From Bradyrhizobium sp. CB3481 (lineage in GTDB: Bacteria; Pseudomonadota; Alphaproteobacteria; Rhizobiales; Xanthobacteraceae): a stretch of 64,000 nt of DNA. The stretch covers positions 4,298,501 through 4,362,500 of the forward strand of contig NZ_CP121647.1 of assembly GCF_029714305.1 (NCBI RefSeq), read 5' to 3'. Of this stretch, positions 18,409 through 28,360 are shown piece after piece (the first letter of the stretch is position 1; each line of letters begins with the position of its first letter). A program made the translations under genes and the position numbers. The notes beneath the pieces are model-generated. The model was not told the origin of the DNA. It saw only the letters and a list, made by a program, of their open reading frames with translations, and made no database searches.

Positions 18409-18423
18409 TGTATAAATTATACA
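18409..18423. promoter_or_regulatory. Probable GntR operator
   Basis: TGTATAAATTATACA is a perfect 7+1+7 palindrome in the divergent region between gntR and dctQ2. A TTGACA hexamer lies just upstream at about 18399-18404. Similar T-rich palindromes are bound by FCD-type GntR proteins, so autoregulation plus control of the second TRAP operon is likely. Confidence 0.7.
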
Positions 18424-18467
18424 TTTTCGATTAGCACGTTGAATTTCAAGGGGCAGCGGGGCTCTTC

Positions 18468-19091
18468 ATGATCGAGCAGGCGATGGCGGATGCGCCGGCG
18501 TTCAGCGCCCGGCGGGCGGTTCTCAGGGCCTCAAGCCTCCTGCTCGCTTTCGAGCGTATCGCCTTGATGGGGCTGATGTATCTGCTGACCGGCCTGATCC
18601 TCGTAAACGTCGTTACCCGCTACTCGCACTTCCCGATCTACTGGATCGATGAATCGGCCGTCTATTGCGTGGTCTGGCTGACCTTCATCGGCGCGTCCGC
18701 CATGACAAGGCTACGGCTCGACTTTGCCGTCACCATGATGACGGAGCGGCTTTCGGCGCGGAATCAGAAGATTGCGAAGGTCACCGCCACCGGCATGGTC
18801 GTGGTGTTCGGCGTGGCGCTGATCATCACCTGCTTCCTCTGGATGGACCCGATCGGGCTGGCCCGCGCCGGCTTCGACGCGCGCAAGCTCGCCGCCGAGA
18901 CGTTCAACTTCCTCTACACCGAGCGAACGCAGACGCTGAACTGGCCGACCTGGGTGCTGTACCTGACGCTGCCGATCTTCGCGGTATCGATGACCGTCCA
19001 CGGCCTCGCAAACCTGCTGGAGGATCTCGAGCTGGTGCCGCGGACGCCACTGAGCGGCTTTCAGCTCTCCGAACTCGACGGGGTCAATTAG
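18468..19091 (+). CDS. dctQ: TRAP transporter small permease, DctQ family, 207 aa
   Basis: Membrane subunit of a second TRAP system. Hydrophobic helices include LMGLMYLLTGLILVNVV; the family region IYWIDESAVYCVVWLTFIG follows. It is longer than the first DctQ, with an extra loop of about 35 residues before the last helix. Its TAG overlaps the GTG start of the large permease by one base. The order here is Q-M-P, unlike P-Q-M in the first system. Confidence 0.88.
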   Translation: MIEQAMADAPAFSARRAVLRASSLLLAFERIALMGLMYLLTGLILVNVVTRYSHFPIYWIDESAVYCVVWLTFIGASAMTRLRLDFAVTMMTERLSARNQKIAKVTATGMVVVFGVALIITCFLWMDPIGLARAGFDARKLAAETFNFLYTERTQTLNWPTWVLYLTLPIFAVSMTVHGLANLLEDLELVPRTPLSGFQLSELDGVN

Positions 19092-20356
19092 TGATCACCT
19101 CCGCCGCCTTCATCGCGATCATGCTGGTCGGCGTGCCGATCGGCCTATGCCTTTGCCTTGCCGGTTTCGTCTACATCATCGCATCGGGAAATCCGGTGCT
19201 GTTCCAATCCTACCCGCTGCAGCTGTTCGGCGGCGTCGACAGCTACGGGCTGATCGCCATCCCGCTGTTCATCCTGATCGGCGAAATCATGAACGGCGGC
19301 GGCATCACGCGACGCATCGTCGACATGGCGATGGCGTTCGTCGGCTCGCTGAAGGGCGGCCTCGCCTACGTCAACATCCTCGCCAACATGTTCATCTCCT
19401 CCATCCTGGGGTCTGCGACCGCGCAGGTCGCGATCATGGCGCAGATCATGGTGCCGGAGATGGAAAAGAAGGGCTACGACAAGACGTTTGCGGCGGGGTT
19501 GACCGCCTATGGCGGCATGCTCGGGCCAATCATTCCGCCCTCGGTGATGTTCGTGGTTTACAGCGTGCTGGCGCAGGTCTCGGTCAGCGACATGCTGATT
19601 GCCGGCATCGTGCCGGGCGTGATCCTGACGGTGATGTTCTGCGTCGTCATCGCGCTGATGGGATATGTCTACAACTATCCCAAGGCCGATTATCAGACGC
19701 CGCGGCAGCGGCTGGTGACGATCCTGCGGACATCGCCGACGCTGCTGATCCCGATCGTGATCGTCGGCAGCATTTTGGGCGGGTTCGCCAATGCAACAGA
19801 ATCCGCCGCGGTCGGCGCGGTCGCAGCAGCCCTTGTCGGAAAATACTGGACGAAAGAGTTCGAGTTTTCGCAACTGCCGCAGATGATGCTGCGCTCGGGC
19901 ATCTACTCGGCCATCGTGCTGTTTCTCGTCGCCGCGGCGGCGGTGTTCTCCTGGGTCCTGATCTTCGGCAAGGTGCCGCAGGAGACGGCGCGCTGGATCC
20001 AGTCGGTCGCCAAGGATCCCGTCAGCTTCATGCTTCTGTGCAACGTGATCCTGCTGATCATCGGCACTGTTATCGACGGCATTCCCGGCTTGATCATGAC
20101 GGTGCCTATCCTGCTGCCGGTCGCAACCGACATCTATCATATCGATCCGCGTCAGTTTGGCGTCGTCGTGGTGATCAACCTGGTGCTCGGATTGCTGTCG
20201 CCACCTGTCGGCCTTTGCTTCTTCGTCGCCGCTGCCGTCACCGGCGCCAAGCCCGGCAAGATGTTCATGGTGACGCTGCCGCTGTTCGGCATCTCCTGCA
20301 TCCTGCTGGTGCTGCTCTCGCTTTACCCATCCCTCTCCCTCGTCCTCATCAAGTAG
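19091..20356 (+). CDS. dctM: TRAP transporter large permease, DctM family, 421 aa
   Basis: Membrane-spanning subunit with regions GSATAQVAIMAQIMVPEME, GGMLGPIIPPSVMFVVY and LLSPPVGLCFFVAAAVTG typical of DctM. The GTG at 19091 (VITSAAFIAIMLVG) is in a TAGTG junction with dctQ2, so translation is coupled. The frame is open upstream to 18665, but that part overlaps dctQ2 and is not credible. A receptor gene follows after 25 bp. Confidence 0.9.
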   Translation: MITSAAFIAIMLVGVPIGLCLCLAGFVYIIASGNPVLFQSYPLQLFGGVDSYGLIAIPLFILIGEIMNGGGITRRIVDMAMAFVGSLKGGLAYVNILANMFISSILGSATAQVAIMAQIMVPEMEKKGYDKTFAAGLTAYGGMLGPIIPPSVMFVVYSVLAQVSVSDMLIAGIVPGVILTVMFCVVIALMGYVYNYPKADYQTPRQRLVTILRTSPTLLIPIVIVGSILGGFANATESAAVGAVAAALVGKYWTKEFEFSQLPQMMLRSGIYSAIVLFLVAAAAVFSWVLIFGKVPQETARWIQSVAKDPVSFMLLCNVILLIIGTVIDGIPGLIMTVPILLPVATDIYHIDPRQFGVVVVINLVLGLLSPPVGLCFFVAAAVTGAKPGKMFMVTLPLFGISCILLVLLSLYPSLSLVLIK

Positions 20357-20381
20357 GTTCAACCTCTCTAGGAGCCCTGTC

Positions 20382-21365
20382 ATGTCGTTTTCCCGTCGTC
20401 GTTTCCTTGCCGCCAGCGCAGCCGTGCCGCTGTTCGCGCCGTCGCTAGCGCTGGCGCAGGCCAAGGAATTCCGGCTCGGCCTGATAACGCCCAATGGCCA
20501 TTCCTGGAACAAGGCGGCGCTGAAGCTCGGCGACGATCTCAAGGCCGCGACCAACGGCCGCCTCACCATGACCGTGTTTCACTCCGGCCAGCTCGGCAAC
20601 GAGCCGGCGATGATGCAGCAGTTGCAGTCCGGCGCGCTCGACATGGGCTTCATCCAGGCCGCCGAGCTCGGCTCGCGGGTGCCGCATATCGCGGCGATCA
20701 ACGCACCCTACATCGTGCGCTCGACGCCCTCGGTCGCCAAGTTCGTCCGCCATCCGGCGGCGATCAAGCTGTTCGACGTGCTGCCGCAGGAGACCGGAAC
20801 GATCGGCCTCGGCTGGGGCATTACCGGCATGCGCGCCGTCTTCTCGGCGAAGGACTTGAACACTCTCGCCGACATCAAGGGCATGAAGCTGCGCATCAAC
20901 CCGACGCCGGTCTATCGCGATTTCTATTCCTCGCTCGGCGCGGCGCCGACGCCGATCCCGACGCCGCAGGTGTTCGACGCGATGGCGAACGGCCAGGTCG
21001 ACGGGCTGGAGGCAGATCTCGAATTCTCCTGGAATCAGCGCTTCGACAAGGTCTCAAAAGTCATCCTGCAGATGAACGCGGTCTTCATGCCAATGGCCGC
21101 CGTCGTCTCGGGCCGGGTCTGGCAATCGCTGCCGGCCGCTGACCGCGAGCTGGTCACCAAGACCGTCAAGTCGACGCTCGACGCGCAGATCGACGAGCTG
21201 GCAGGCAACGAGCCCAAGCTGATCGAGAACTTCAAGAACGCGCCGATCCCGATCCGTCAGGTCGACGCCAAAGATACCGAGGCCGTCATTACCGAGTTCG
21301 ATAAGGTCTGGTTGCCCAAGGCGCCCGTCCTTGCCGAGCTGCGCAAGGTCGGCGCGACGCTCTGA
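20382..21365 (+). CDS. dctP: TRAP transporter solute receptor, DctP family, 327 aa
   Basis: A Tat signal (SRRRFLAASAAVPL, cleavage near ALAQ) precedes a DctP fold with FRLGLITPNGHSWNKAA, LADIKGMKLRINPTPVYRD and TPQVFDAMANGQVDGLEADL. The conserved Arg in KLRINPT is expected to bind the substrate carboxylate. AGGAG lies upstream of the ATG. It is the last TRAP gene before the aldolase gene, 71 bp away, so all four may form one operon. Confidence 0.9.
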   Translation: MSFSRRRFLAASAAVPLFAPSLALAQAKEFRLGLITPNGHSWNKAALKLGDDLKAATNGRLTMTVFHSGQLGNEPAMMQQLQSGALDMGFIQAAELGSRVPHIAAINAPYIVRSTPSVAKFVRHPAAIKLFDVLPQETGTIGLGWGITGMRAVFSAKDLNTLADIKGMKLRINPTPVYRDFYSSLGAAPTPIPTPQVFDAMANGQVDGLEADLEFSWNQRFDKVSKVILQMNAVFMPMAAVVSGRVWQSLPAADRELVTKTVKSTLDAQIDELAGNEPKLIENFKNAPIPIRQVDAKDTEAVITEFDKVWLPKAPVLAELRKVGATL

Positions 21366-21436
21366 CCCCATCCATCGTTTCCAAACCAGCGCCCGGCGGA
21401 TGAGGCATCCGCCGGCATATCCAATTGGAGCCAACA

Positions 21437-22363
21437 ATGAGCCCACGCATTTCCTGGGAAGGCGTCTTCCCGGCCGTCACCACGCAATTCAACGACGATC
21501 TGTCGCTCAACATCGATGCGACGGCGAAAGTCATGGATGGCCTGATCCGCGACGGCGTGTCCGGATTGATCGTCTGCGGCTCCGTCGGCGAGAACACCTC
21601 GCTGGAGCGCAACGAGAAGGTCGCGATCATGGAGACGGCGAAATCGGTCGCCGCCGGCCGCGTGCCGGTGCTGTGCGGTATTGCCGAGTTCACCACCGCC
21701 TTTGCCGTCGAGACCGCCAAGGAAGCCGCGCGAGTCGGCATCGACGGCGTGATGGTGATGCCGGCGCTGGTCTATTCCTCCAAGCCGCATGAGACCGCCG
21801 CGCATTTCCGCGCGGTCGCCAGCGCGACCGACCTGCCGGTCATGCTCTACAACAACCCGCCGATCTACAAGAACGACGTCACGCCGGACATTCTGGCCTC
21901 GCTGGCTGATGTCGAGACCGTGGTCTGCTTCAAGGATTCTTCCGGCGACACGCGGCGCTTTATCGACACCCGCAACATGGTCGGCGATCGTTTCGTGCTG
22001 TTCGCCGGTCTCGACGATGTCATTGTCGAGAGCGTAGCGATGGGCGCGGTCGGCTGGGTTTCGGGCATGTCGAACGCCTTCCCGCGCGAGGGCGAGACGC
22101 TGTTCCGCCTCGCCAAGGCGGGGCGCTACGCCGAAGCGATGCCGCTCTACGAGTGGTTCATGCCGCTGTTGCATCTCGACGCCCGGCCGGATCTCGTTCA
22201 GTGCATCAAGCTGTGCGAGCACATCATGGGCCGCGGCACCGCGCTGACCCGCCCGCCGCGCCTCGCCCTGCTGCCGCAGGAGAAGGCCGAGGTCGAGGCC
22301 ATGATGGCGAAGGCGCTGAAAAATCGCCCGGTGCTGCCGAATGTCGGGCTGAAGGCCGCGTAA
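21437..22363 (+). CDS. DapA/NAL-family aldolase or dehydratase, 308 aa
   Basis: A class I TIM-barrel lyase forming a Schiff base with a 2-oxo acid. It contains the GSVGENTSL phosphate/carboxylate loop, YNNPPIYKNDV with the conserved Tyr, and VVCFKDSSGD with the Schiff-base Lys. GGAG lies 6 nt before the ATG. Being downstream of the second TRAP operon, it more likely degrades an imported sugar acid or hydroxy-oxo acid than makes lysine; the exact substrate is not readable. It converges on hmgL with a 5-bp gap. Confidence 0.85.
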   Translation: MSPRISWEGVFPAVTTQFNDDLSLNIDATAKVMDGLIRDGVSGLIVCGSVGENTSLERNEKVAIMETAKSVAAGRVPVLCGIAEFTTAFAVETAKEAARVGIDGVMVMPALVYSSKPHETAAHFRAVASATDLPVMLYNNPPIYKNDVTPDILASLADVETVVCFKDSSGDTRRFIDTRNMVGDRFVLFAGLDDVIVESVAMGAVGWVSGMSNAFPREGETLFRLAKAGRYAEAMPLYEWFMPLLHLDARPDLVQCIKLCEHIMGRGTALTRPPRLALLPQEKAEVEAMMAKALKNRPVLPNVGLKAA

Positions 22364-22368
22364 GCGGC

Positions 22369-23277
22369 CTACTTGGCCGGCCGCGCCTTCGCGTTCAACG
22401 CCGCGGCGACGCGGCTGACTGGCGGCCGGCCGATCAGGGCGCTCACGACATTGGTGGCGGCGACCAGCTTTGCCATGTCGACGCCGGTCGCAACGCCCAT
22501 GCCTTCGAGCATGTAGACGACATCCTCCGTCGCGACGTTACCGGTCGCGCCGGGGGCATAGGGGCAGCCGCCGAGGCCGCCGGCGGCGGAATCGATCACG
22601 CGGCAGCCCTCCTCCATCCCGGCATAGAGATTGGCGAGCGCCTGGCCATAGGTGTCGTGGAAATGCATCGCGAGGTTGGCCATCGGCACGTGGCCGGCTA
22701 CCGCGCGCAACAGCTGCCGCGCTTTCAGGGGCGTGCCGACGCCAATGGTGTCGCCGAGCGAGATTTCGTAGCAGCCGAGATCCCACAGCACTTTTGCCAC
22801 ATCGACCACTGCCTGCGGCTTGATCTCACCCTCATAGGGGCAACCAAGCACGGTGGAGATATAGCCGCGCACGCGCACACCATCTGACTTGGCACGGGCC
22901 AGCACCGGCTTGAAGCGCTCGATGGATTCCGCGATCGAGCAGTTGATATTGGCGCGCGAGAAGCTCTCGGAGGCCGCCGCGAATACCGCGATCAGTTTTG
23001 CGCCGGCCGCTTGCGAGGCCTCATACCCCTTCTCGTTCGGCACCAGCACCGGCAGCTCGCAATCCCGGTGATGGCTGACGCCTTGCAGCACCTCGGCCGA
23101 GCCGACCATCTGCGGGATCGCCTTCGGTGAGACGAACGCGCCGACCTCGACCGCCTTCAACCCGGCACCGATCAGCGCTTCGACGAAGATGATCCGGTCG
23201 GCGACGCTAATCGGGGTCTTCTCGTTCTGCAGCCCGTCGCGCGGGCCGACTTCGACGATGTGAACGGTATCGGTCAT
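22369..23277 (-). CDS. hmgL: Hydroxymethylglutaryl-CoA lyase, 302 aa
   Basis: Cleaves HMG-CoA to acetoacetate and acetyl-CoA, the last step of leucine degradation. Motifs: VEVGPRDGLQNEK (catalytic Arg and metal Asp), VPNEKGYEAS, LGDTIGVGTP, MHFHDTYGQALAN (metal His pair) and GLGGCPYAPGATGN with the catalytic Cys. The ATG overlaps the mccA stop as ATGA. It is the last gene of the ivd-mccB-mccA-hmgL operon. Confidence 0.94.
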   Translation of the reverse strand: MTDTVHIVEVGPRDGLQNEKTPISVADRIIFVEALIGAGLKAVEVGAFVSPKAIPQMVGSAEVLQGVSHHRDCELPVLVPNEKGYEASQAAGAKLIAVFAAASESFSRANINCSIAESIERFKPVLARAKSDGVRVRGYISTVLGCPYEGEIKPQAVVDVAKVLWDLGCYEISLGDTIGVGTPLKARQLLRAVAGHVPMANLAMHFHDTYGQALANLYAGMEEGCRVIDSAAGGLGGCPYAPGATGNVATEDVVYMLEGMGVATGVDMAKLVAATNVVSALIGRPPVSRVAAALNAKARPAK

Positions 23278-25283
23278 GATGCGGCTGCCGGTTCGACTTC
23301 GGCGAGTTCGACGCCTTCGCCGACGATATCGCCAACCTTGCACCTGATCTTCTTCAATGTGCCCGCAAAGGGCGCGCGCAAGGTCTGCTCCATCTTCATG
23401 ACTTCCAGCGTCAGGATTGCCGCGCCCTTCTCCAGCGTGGCGCCCTCCTCGGCCAGCAGCGCCACCACCGTTCCCGGCAAGGGGGCCACGATCTTGTCCT
23501 CACCGACATGCTCTTCGGTCTCGCCGCCGAACGGATCGACCCAGTGCAGGTCGAAGCGGCCGTTCCGGGTGCGCAAGTAAAGTTCATGGCCCTCGATCAC
23601 GGCGGTGACGCGCGTCTTCACGCCGTCGATCGTCAGGTCGAAACTGCCGCCATCCGCCGGCGAGATCGCGACTGCGAACTGATGCTTACCGATCGAAATC
23701 GTCGACGGCCCATGGCCATACCGCAGCGTCACCTTGTGCTCAGCGCCCTGCCCCTGGCGGAACGAGAACACCCGTTGCCGCTGGCCGACCGGCATCCAGC
23801 CAAAGGTCTGCCACGGCGATTGCGCTTCCTTGCGCGCTATCTTCTGCTCGTCGTTAACGATCGCGGCGACCGCAGCGCAGAGTTCAAGATCACCCGGCGC
23901 AGGCGAGGTTTCCGTCAGCTTCTTCAACTCGCGCTCGATGAAGCCGGTGTCGATGGTATTGGCGCGCACGTTCGGATGGGTGATGAGCGCCGACAGGAAC
24001 GGAATGTTGGTGACGATGCCGCGGACGTCGATCTCCTCCAGCCCACGGTTGAGCCGCTCGATCGCGGCCTCGCGCGTCGGCGCCCAGGCGATCACCTTGG
24101 CCAGCATGGCGTCGTAGTAGGGTGATACGGCATCGCCGGCGCGATAGCCGGCGTCGATCCGCAAGCCATCGACGGCATCGGGCGTCTGCCAGGTCTTGAT
24201 CCGGCCGACCGAGGGCATGAAATTCTTCTGCGGATTTTCGGCATAGACCCGCGCCTCGATGGCGTGGCCGTTCAGCGTGATCTCGTTTTGCTTCAGCGGC
24301 AGCTTCTCGCCGAACGCCACCCGCAATTGCCATTCGACGAGATCGACGCCGGTGATCAGTTCGGTGACGGGATGCTCGACCTGCAGGCGGGTGTTCATTT
24401 CGATGAAGAACACCTCCGTGCCGTCGGAGACGAACTCGATGGTGCCGGCGCCGACATAGTTGACTGCCGCAGCCGCCTTGCGCGCGGCCTCGCAGACCTT
24501 CTCGCGCTGGATAGCGTCGAGCGTCGGCGATGGCGCCTCCTCGATCACCTTCTGATGCCGGCGCTGCAGCGTGCACTCGCGCTCCCACAGCGAGAGCAGG
24601 TTGCCATGGCTGTCGCCGATGACCTGCACCTCGATATGCCTAGGGTTTTGCACGTATTTCTCGATCAGCATGCGGTCGTCGCCGAACGCCGCCTTGGCCT
24701 CGCGCTTGGCACTGACGATCGCTGCCGAAAGCTCTGTGGCCGAATTCACCACGCGCATGCCGCGCCCGCCGCCGCCGGCCGAGGCCTTGACCAGCACCGG
24801 GAAGCCGATCTTGTTGGCGGCATTGGCGAGGGTCGCCTCGTCCTGCGCCTCGCCGTGATAGCCGGGCACCAGCGGCACGCCGGCCTTCTCCATCAATGCC
24901 TTCGACCCGGACTTTGAGCCCATCGCGGTCATCATCTCGGCGGTCGGGCCGATGAACACCAATCCGGCCTTCAGGCACGCTTCTGCGAATTCGGCATTCT
25001 CGGACAAAAAGCCGTAGCCGGGATGGATGGCCTCAGCGCCGGTCTTCTGCGCAGCCTCGATCACGCGCGCGATGTTGAGATAGCTGTCGCGGGCGCGCGC
25101 CGGTCCGAGCAACACGGCCTCGTCGGCCATCGCGACATGGATGGCGTCACGATCGGCCTCCGAATAGACGGCAACGGTCCGCAGCCCCATGGCGCGAGCG
25201 GAGCGGATGACGCGGCAGGCAATTTCGCCGCGGTTGGCGATCAGGAGCGTACGGAAACGCCGGTAGAGCTTTGCGCGGTCCAT
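23274..25283 (-). CDS. mccA: 3-Methylcrotonyl-CoA carboxylase, biotin-carrying alpha subunit, 669 aa
   Basis: An N-terminal biotin carboxylase (LLIANRGEIACRVIRSARAM, GGGGRGMRVV ATP loop, EMNTRLQVEHPVTE) and a C-terminal biotinyl domain with EVMKMEQTLRAP, Lys about 630. The middle region of about 130 residues is the usual linker to the beta subunit. ATG at 25283 gives MDRAKLYRRFRTLLIANRGE; an upstream open stretch to 25400 overlaps mccB and is discarded. Propionyl-CoA carboxylase is the alternative, but HMG-CoA lyase and Ivd in the operon favour methylcrotonyl-CoA. Confidence 0.93.
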   Translation of the reverse strand: MDRAKLYRRFRTLLIANRGEIACRVIRSARAMGLRTVAVYSEADRDAIHVAMADEAVLLGPARARDSYLNIARVIEAAQKTGAEAIHPGYGFLSENAEFAEACLKAGLVFIGPTAEMMTAMGSKSGSKALMEKAGVPLVPGYHGEAQDEATLANAANKIGFPVLVKASAGGGGRGMRVVNSATELSAAIVSAKREAKAAFGDDRMLIEKYVQNPRHIEVQVIGDSHGNLLSLWERECTLQRRHQKVIEEAPSPTLDAIQREKVCEAARKAAAAVNYVGAGTIEFVSDGTEVFFIEMNTRLQVEHPVTELITGVDLVEWQLRVAFGEKLPLKQNEITLNGHAIEARVYAENPQKNFMPSVGRIKTWQTPDAVDGLRIDAGYRAGDAVSPYYDAMLAKVIAWAPTREAAIERLNRGLEEIDVRGIVTNIPFLSALITHPNVRANTIDTGFIERELKKLTETSPAPGDLELCAAVAAIVNDEQKIARKEAQSPWQTFGWMPVGQRQRVFSFRQGQGAEHKVTLRYGHGPSTISIGKHQFAVAISPADGGSFDLTIDGVKTRVTAVIEGHELYLRTRNGRFDLHWVDPFGGETEEHVGEDKIVAPLPGTVVALLAEEGATLEKGAAILTLEVMKMEQTLRAPFAGTLKKIRCKVGDIVGEGVELAEVEPAAAS

Positions 25284-25285
25284 CG

Positions 25286-26890
25286 TCACATCCTGAACAG
25301 GCCGAATTTGGTTGACTCGATCGGCGCATTGGCCGCGGCAGAGAGGCCGAGGCCGAGCACCAGCCGCGTGTCGGCGGGGTCGATCACGCCGTCGTCCCAT
25401 AGCCGCGCAGTGGCGTAATAGGGATTGCCCTGGCTTTCATATTGCGCGCGGATCGGCGCACGAAACTTCTCTTCCTCTTCCGCCGACCAGGTCTCGCCCT
25501 TGGCTTCGATATTGTCGCGTCGTACTTGACTGAGCACCATCGAGGCCTGCTCGCCGCCCATCACCGAGATACGGGCATTCGGCCACAGCCAGAGAAAGCG
25601 CGGGCTATAGGACCGCCCGCACATGCCGTAATTGCCGGCGCCGTAAGAGCCGCCGATCACGACGGTGAATTTCGGCACGCCCGCGGTTGCGACCGCGGTC
25701 ACCAGCTTGGCGCCGTCGCGCGCAATGCCGCCGGCCTCGTATTTCTTGCCAACCATGAAGCCCGTGATGTTCTGCAAAAACACCAGCGGAATATTGCGCT
25801 GGCAGCACAATTCGATGAAGTGTGCGCCCTTCAGCGAGCTCTCGCTGAACAGGATGCCGTTATTGGCGATGATGCCAACCGGATGGCCCCAGATATGGGC
25901 GAAGCCGCAGATCAGCGTAGTGCCATAGAGCTTCTTGAATTCATCGAACTCCGAGCCGTCGACGATCCGCGCAATGATGTCGTGGACGTCGAACGGTTTT
26001 CTGCCGTCGGCGGAGACGACGCCGTAGATTTCCTCGGCGGGGAATAACGGCTCGCGAGGCTCACGCATGTTGAGCGCAGCCTTGGTGGGTTGCTTCAAGG
26101 TAGCGACGATGCGCCGGGCGATCCCGATCGCATGCGCATCGTTTTGCGCGTAATGATCGGTGACGCCGGAATGCCGCGAATGCACGTCGGCGCCGCCGAG
26201 CTCTTCGGCGGAAACAACCTCGCCGGTCGCCGCCTTCACCAGCGGCGGCCCGCCGAGGAAGATGGTGCCCTGATTGCGCACGATGATGCTCTCGTCCGAC
26301 ATCGCCGGCACGTAAGCGCCGCCGGCGGTGCAGGAGCCCATCACGATGGCGATCTGCGGAATGCCCATCGAGGACATCTGCGCCTGGTTATAGAAGATAC
26401 GACCGAAATGCCGCTCGTCCGGAAAGATCTCGTCCTGCATCGGCAGGAAGGCGCCACCGGAATCGACCATGTAGACGCAAGGAAGATTGTTCTGCCGCGC
26501 GATGTCCTGCGCGCGCAGGTGCTTTTTCACCGTCATCGGGTAGTAGGTGCCGCCCTTGATGGTGGCATCATTGGCCACGATGATACATTCGCGGCCCGAA
26601 ATGCGCCCCACGCCGGTAATCACGCTCGCCGAATGGACGTCACCGCCATAAAGGCCATTGGCGGCCAGCGGCGACAGTTCGAGGAAGGCGGTGCCGGGAT
26701 CGACCAGCAGGTCGACGCGCTCGCGCGCCAGCATCTTGCCGCGCGAGGTATGCCGCTTGCGTGACGCCTCGCCGCCGCCGCCGGAGACCACCTTGAGCTT
26801 CTCGCGCAGCTCGGCCACGAGACCACGCATCACGTCGGCGTTGCGGGCAAATTCAGACGATGTGGGATCGATGGTGGAATGAAGCGGCAT
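25286..26890 (-). CDS. mccB: 3-Methylcrotonyl-CoA carboxylase, carboxyltransferase beta subunit, 534 aa
   Basis: Transfers the carboxyl group from biotin to 3-methylcrotonyl-CoA. Shows [55 protein letters not shown] and the C-terminal [16 protein letters not shown] and [14 protein letters not shown] oxyanion regions. The start at 26890 ([14 protein letters not shown]) gives the usual length of about 535 residues; the ribosome site is weak. Two bases separate its stop from mccA. Confidence 0.93.
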   Translation of the reverse strand: MPLHSTIDPTSSEFARNADVMRGLVAELREKLKVVSGGGGEASRKRHTSRGKMLARERVDLLVDPGTAFLELSPLAANGLYGGDVHSASVITGVGRISGRECIIVANDATIKGGTYYPMTVKKHLRAQDIARQNNLPCVYMVDSGGAFLPMQDEIFPDERHFGRIFYNQAQMSSMGIPQIAIVMGSCTAGGAYVPAMSDESIIVRNQGTIFLGGPPLVKAATGEVVSAEELGGADVHSRHSGVTDHYAQNDAHAIGIARRIVATLKQPTKAALNMREPREPLFPAEEIYGVVSADGRKPFDVHDIIARIVDGSEFDEFKKLYGTTLICGFAHIWGHPVGIIANNGILFSESSLKGAHFIELCCQRNIPLVFLQNITGFMVGKKYEAGGIARDGAKLVTAVATAGVPKFTVVIGGSYGAGNYGMCGRSYSPRFLWLWPNARISVMGGEQASMVLSQVRRDNIEAKGETWSAEEEEKFRAPIRAQYESQGNPYYATARLWDDGVIDPADTRLVLGLGLSAAANAPIESTKFGLFRM

Positions 26891-27001
26891 GGTTGGCGTT
26901 TCTTTTAGATGCTGGAGTGCCCTGATGGCCTTCACGAGGAGCGGAACCGCGCTCTCAAAGTTGACGTGATAGCCTGTACCATCTTTGGCCGAATGTGAAG
27001 T

Positions 27002-28174
27002 TCAAGCGGTCTTTTCGAACAGCTCCCGGCCGATCAGCATGCGGCGGATTTCGGATGTGCCGGCGCCGATCTCGTAGAGCTTGGCGTCGCGGAGCAGCCG
27101 CCCGGTCGGGTAGTCGTTGATGTAGCCGTTGCCGCCCAGAAGCTGGATGGCGTCGAGCGCGCATTGCGTGGCTTTTTCGGCCGCATAGAGAATGGCGCCG
27201 GCGGCGTCCTCGCGGGTGGTCTCGCCGCGGTCACAGGCCTTGGCGACCGCATAGACATAGGCGCGCGAGGCGTTCATCGTCGTGTACATGTCGGCGATCT
27301 TGCCCTGCACCAGTTGAAACGTGCCGATCGGCTCGCCGAACTGCTTGCGCTCGTGGACATAAGGCAGCACCACGTCCATGCAGGCCTGCATGATGCCAAT
27401 CGGCCCCGCCGCCAGCACCGCGCGCTCGTAGTCGAGGCCCGACATCAAGACGTTGACGCCGCGGCCGACCTCGCCGAGCACATTCTCTTCCGGCACCTCG
27501 CAATCTTCGAACAGCAATTCGCAGGTGTCGGAGCCGCGCATGCCGAGCTTGTCGAGCTTTTGCGCGGTGGAAAATCCCTTCATGCCCTTTTCGATCAGAA
27601 AGGCGGTCATGCCGCGCGGACCGGCCTCCGGATTGGTCTTGGCATAGACCACCAGCGTATCGGCCTCGGGGCCGTTGGTGATCCACATCTTGTTGCCGTT
27701 CAGCACGAAGCGGTCGCCCTTCTTCTCGGCGCGGGTCTTCATCGAGACCACGTCGGAACCTGCGCCCGGCTCTGACATCGCCAGCGAGCCGACATGCTCG
27801 CCGGAGATCAGTTTTGGCAAATATTTGCGCTTCTGCACCGCGTTGCCGTTGCGGCGGATCTGGTTGACGCAGAGGTTGGAATGCGCGCCGTAGGACAGGC
27901 CGACCGCGGCGGAAGCGCGGGATATTTCCTCGACCGCGATGCAGTGCTCGAGATAGCCGAGGCCGGCGCCGCCATACTCCTCCTCGACCGTGATGCCGTG
28001 CAGGCCGAGCGCGCCGATCCTGGGCCAGAGGTCGCGCGGGAATTGGTTGCTGCGGTCGATTTCGGTGGCGCGCGGGGCGATTTCGTTCTGCGAGAACGCA
28101 TACACCGTCTCGCGGATGGCGTCCGCAGTCTCGCCAAGGTCGAAGTTCAGCAGCAGCGCCCGGTTTGAGGCCAT
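27002..28174 (-). CDS. ivd: Isovaleryl-CoA dehydrogenase, 390 aa
   Basis: FAD enzyme for the first committed oxidation in leucine degradation. Acyl-CoA dehydrogenase motifs: [52 protein letters not shown] and [20 protein letters not shown]. The catalytic Glu is in [16 protein letters not shown], at the position specific to isovaleryl-CoA dehydrogenases. GGAGGA precedes a double ATG; I use the second (28174). It is the first gene of the operon, divergent from the tetR gene with candidate operators between. Confidence 0.94.
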   Translation of the reverse strand: MASNRALLLNFDLGETADAIRETVYAFSQNEIAPRATEIDRSNQFPRDLWPRIGALGLHGITVEEEYGGAGLGYLEHCIAVEEISRASAAVGLSYGAHSNLCVNQIRRNGNAVQKRKYLPKLISGEHVGSLAMSEPGAGSDVVSMKTRAEKKGDRFVLNGNKMWITNGPEADTLVVYAKTNPEAGPRGMTAFLIEKGMKGFSTAQKLDKLGMRGSDTCELLFEDCEVPEENVLGEVGRGVNVLMSGLDYERAVLAAGPIGIMQACMDVVLPYVHERKQFGEPIGTFQLVQGKIADMYTTMNASRAYVYAVAKACDRGETTREDAAGAILYAAEKATQCALDAIQLLGGNGYINDYPTGRLLRDAKLYEIGAGTSEIRRMLIGRELFEKTA

Positions 28175-28202
28175 CATTTCCTCCGACTTTCGTCCTAGAA
28201 TT

Positions 28203-28312
28203 AAACGATCATACGTTTTTTTAACGCAGTCGCAAGCGGAACCTGTATAAGCCCGTATGCACGCTACAGGCAATTGAAATTGCTGTCTTTTCGTGCCACA
28301 ATTATACGATCG
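28203..28312. promoter_or_regulatory. Divergent ivd/tetR control region with repeated operator-like motifs
   Basis: AAACGATCATACGTTT at 28203-28218 is a partial palindrome. ATTATACGATCG at 28301-28312 shares the ACGATC core. CAATTGAAATTG at 28271-28282 is another inverted repeat. These lie between divergent ivd and tetR and are candidates for binding by the TetR product. No experimental support. Confidence 0.5.
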
Positions 28313-28360
28313 CTTGCTTGTTTCCACCAAGCCGGCAAACGCCCACTTTCGAGAGGCCCC

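Noticed and set aside
19145..20569. 474-codon minus-strand frame opposite the second TRAP permease
   Set aside because: His/Asp/Arg-rich composition typical of antisense frames; the + strand has clear DctM and DctP motifs.
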